Below are positions 6,620-6,789 of a stretch of 6,789 bases of DNA, piece by piece (the stretch's first letter is position 1; the number at the start of each line of letters is the position of its first letter). The notes beneath the pieces are model-generated. The model did no database searches and was not told where the DNA came from. It saw nothing but the letters and a program-made list of their open reading frames with translations. Position numbers and translations under genes: made by a program. This stretch comes from Candidatus Pollutiaquabacter sp. (GTDB lineage: Bacteria; Bacteroidota; Bacteroidia; AKYH767-A; 2013-40CM-41-45): NCBI GenBank assembly GCA_903854075.1, contig CAINVI010000354.1, positions 1 to 6,789 on the forward strand, written 5' to 3'.

Positions 6620-6789
6620 TTAGAGGATGGAGTATCGTAATCCGGCGTAGATGCGCCGACCATCGATGGGCCCCCAGATATTGGTCGCATCGAAGGCTGG
6701 CCCAAACGGGTCATTCGCATTAACAATAGGATACTCTTGAAGGTAATTCAACAGATTTTCGCTGCCTGCATACACTTCAAACCGACGGA
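6620..6789 (-). CDS. TonB-dependent receptor, C-terminal 55 residues (gene continues beyond the right edge)
   Basis: On the minus strand an open frame enters from the window edge (first whole codon at 6787-6785) and reaches TAA at 6622-6620. Its 55 residues include RRFEVYAGSENLLNYLQEYP, then NANDPFGPAFDATNIWGPID and GRRIYAGLRYSIL. The pattern of a strand ending in EN-L, a P-I-x-A-N-P-F loop, FDA-x-x-WGPI-x-GR and a last barrel strand IYAGLRYSIL is what I know from the end of Bacteroidota TonB-dependent outer-membrane receptors. The final residue is Leu rather than the common Phe or Trp of the outer-membrane beta-signal, with alternating hydrophobic residues kept. The plug, TonB box and most of the barrel lie outside the window, so the substrate cannot be read from it. 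The 17-base gap to the HMA gene points to one operon and a metal-related substrate. The fragment is short enough to be missed by ORF callers with a length cut-off. Confidence 0.85.
   Translation of the reverse strand, partial: RRFEVYAGSENLLNYLQEYPIVNANDPFGPAFDATNIWGPIDGRRIYAGLRYSIL

Noticed and set aside
6484..6723. Plus-strand 79-codon frame over the HMA start and receptor end
   Set aside because: It is antisense to two well-supported coding regions and its composition does not resemble a protein family.

Overview
The window reads as an ordinary chromosomal stretch of a member of the Bacteroidota. Four signs point there. A protein ends in an NYPNPF-type type IX secretion (T9SS) sorting domain. 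A TonB-dependent receptor tail sits directly before a secreted heavy-metal-associated (HMA) protein. A promoter matches the Bacteroidota TTG / TAnnTTTG pattern. Clear Shine-Dalgarno sequences are absent before the starts. I cannot resolve class or genus; a Chitinophagales, Saprospirales or Cytophagales relative would all fit.

Layout, left to right. (1) The 3' two-thirds-kilobase-plus tail (1-1870, +) of a large secreted protein that resembles the C-terminal half of PorU2-type, gingipain-family (C25) T9SS proteins; its catalytic part lies outside the window. (2) A short intergenic region with a good promoter, then a yebC-family gene (1959-2669, +). (3) A perfect bidirectional terminator hairpin (2691-2720) between the convergent yebC and S41 genes. 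(4) A membrane-anchored S41/CtpA-type serine protease with a PDZ domain (2732-4492, -). (5) A 127-bp divergent intergenic region. (6) A YtcJ-like, amidohydrolase-superfamily putative lipoprotein (4620-6254, +). (7) Converging on it with only 12 bp between, a small secreted HMA protein (6267-6602, -). (8) Seventeen bp upstream of that, the last 55 codons of a TonB-dependent receptor (6620-6789, -), which runs off the right edge.

Functional links. The receptor and HMA protein almost certainly form one transcript and suggest outer-membrane uptake or periplasmic handling of a soft metal, probably copper. The T9SS-associated protein, the protease and the lipoprotein amidohydrolase are all predicted envelope or secreted proteins, but nothing shows that they act together. 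YebC is a cytoplasmic gene-expression factor on its own promoter. No mobile element, CRISPR array, tRNA, rRNA or riboswitch was seen. I found no convincing evidence of an undescribed system; the most useful points are the edge receptor/HMA module, the architecture of the PorU2-like tail, and the lipoprotein start of the amidohydrolase.
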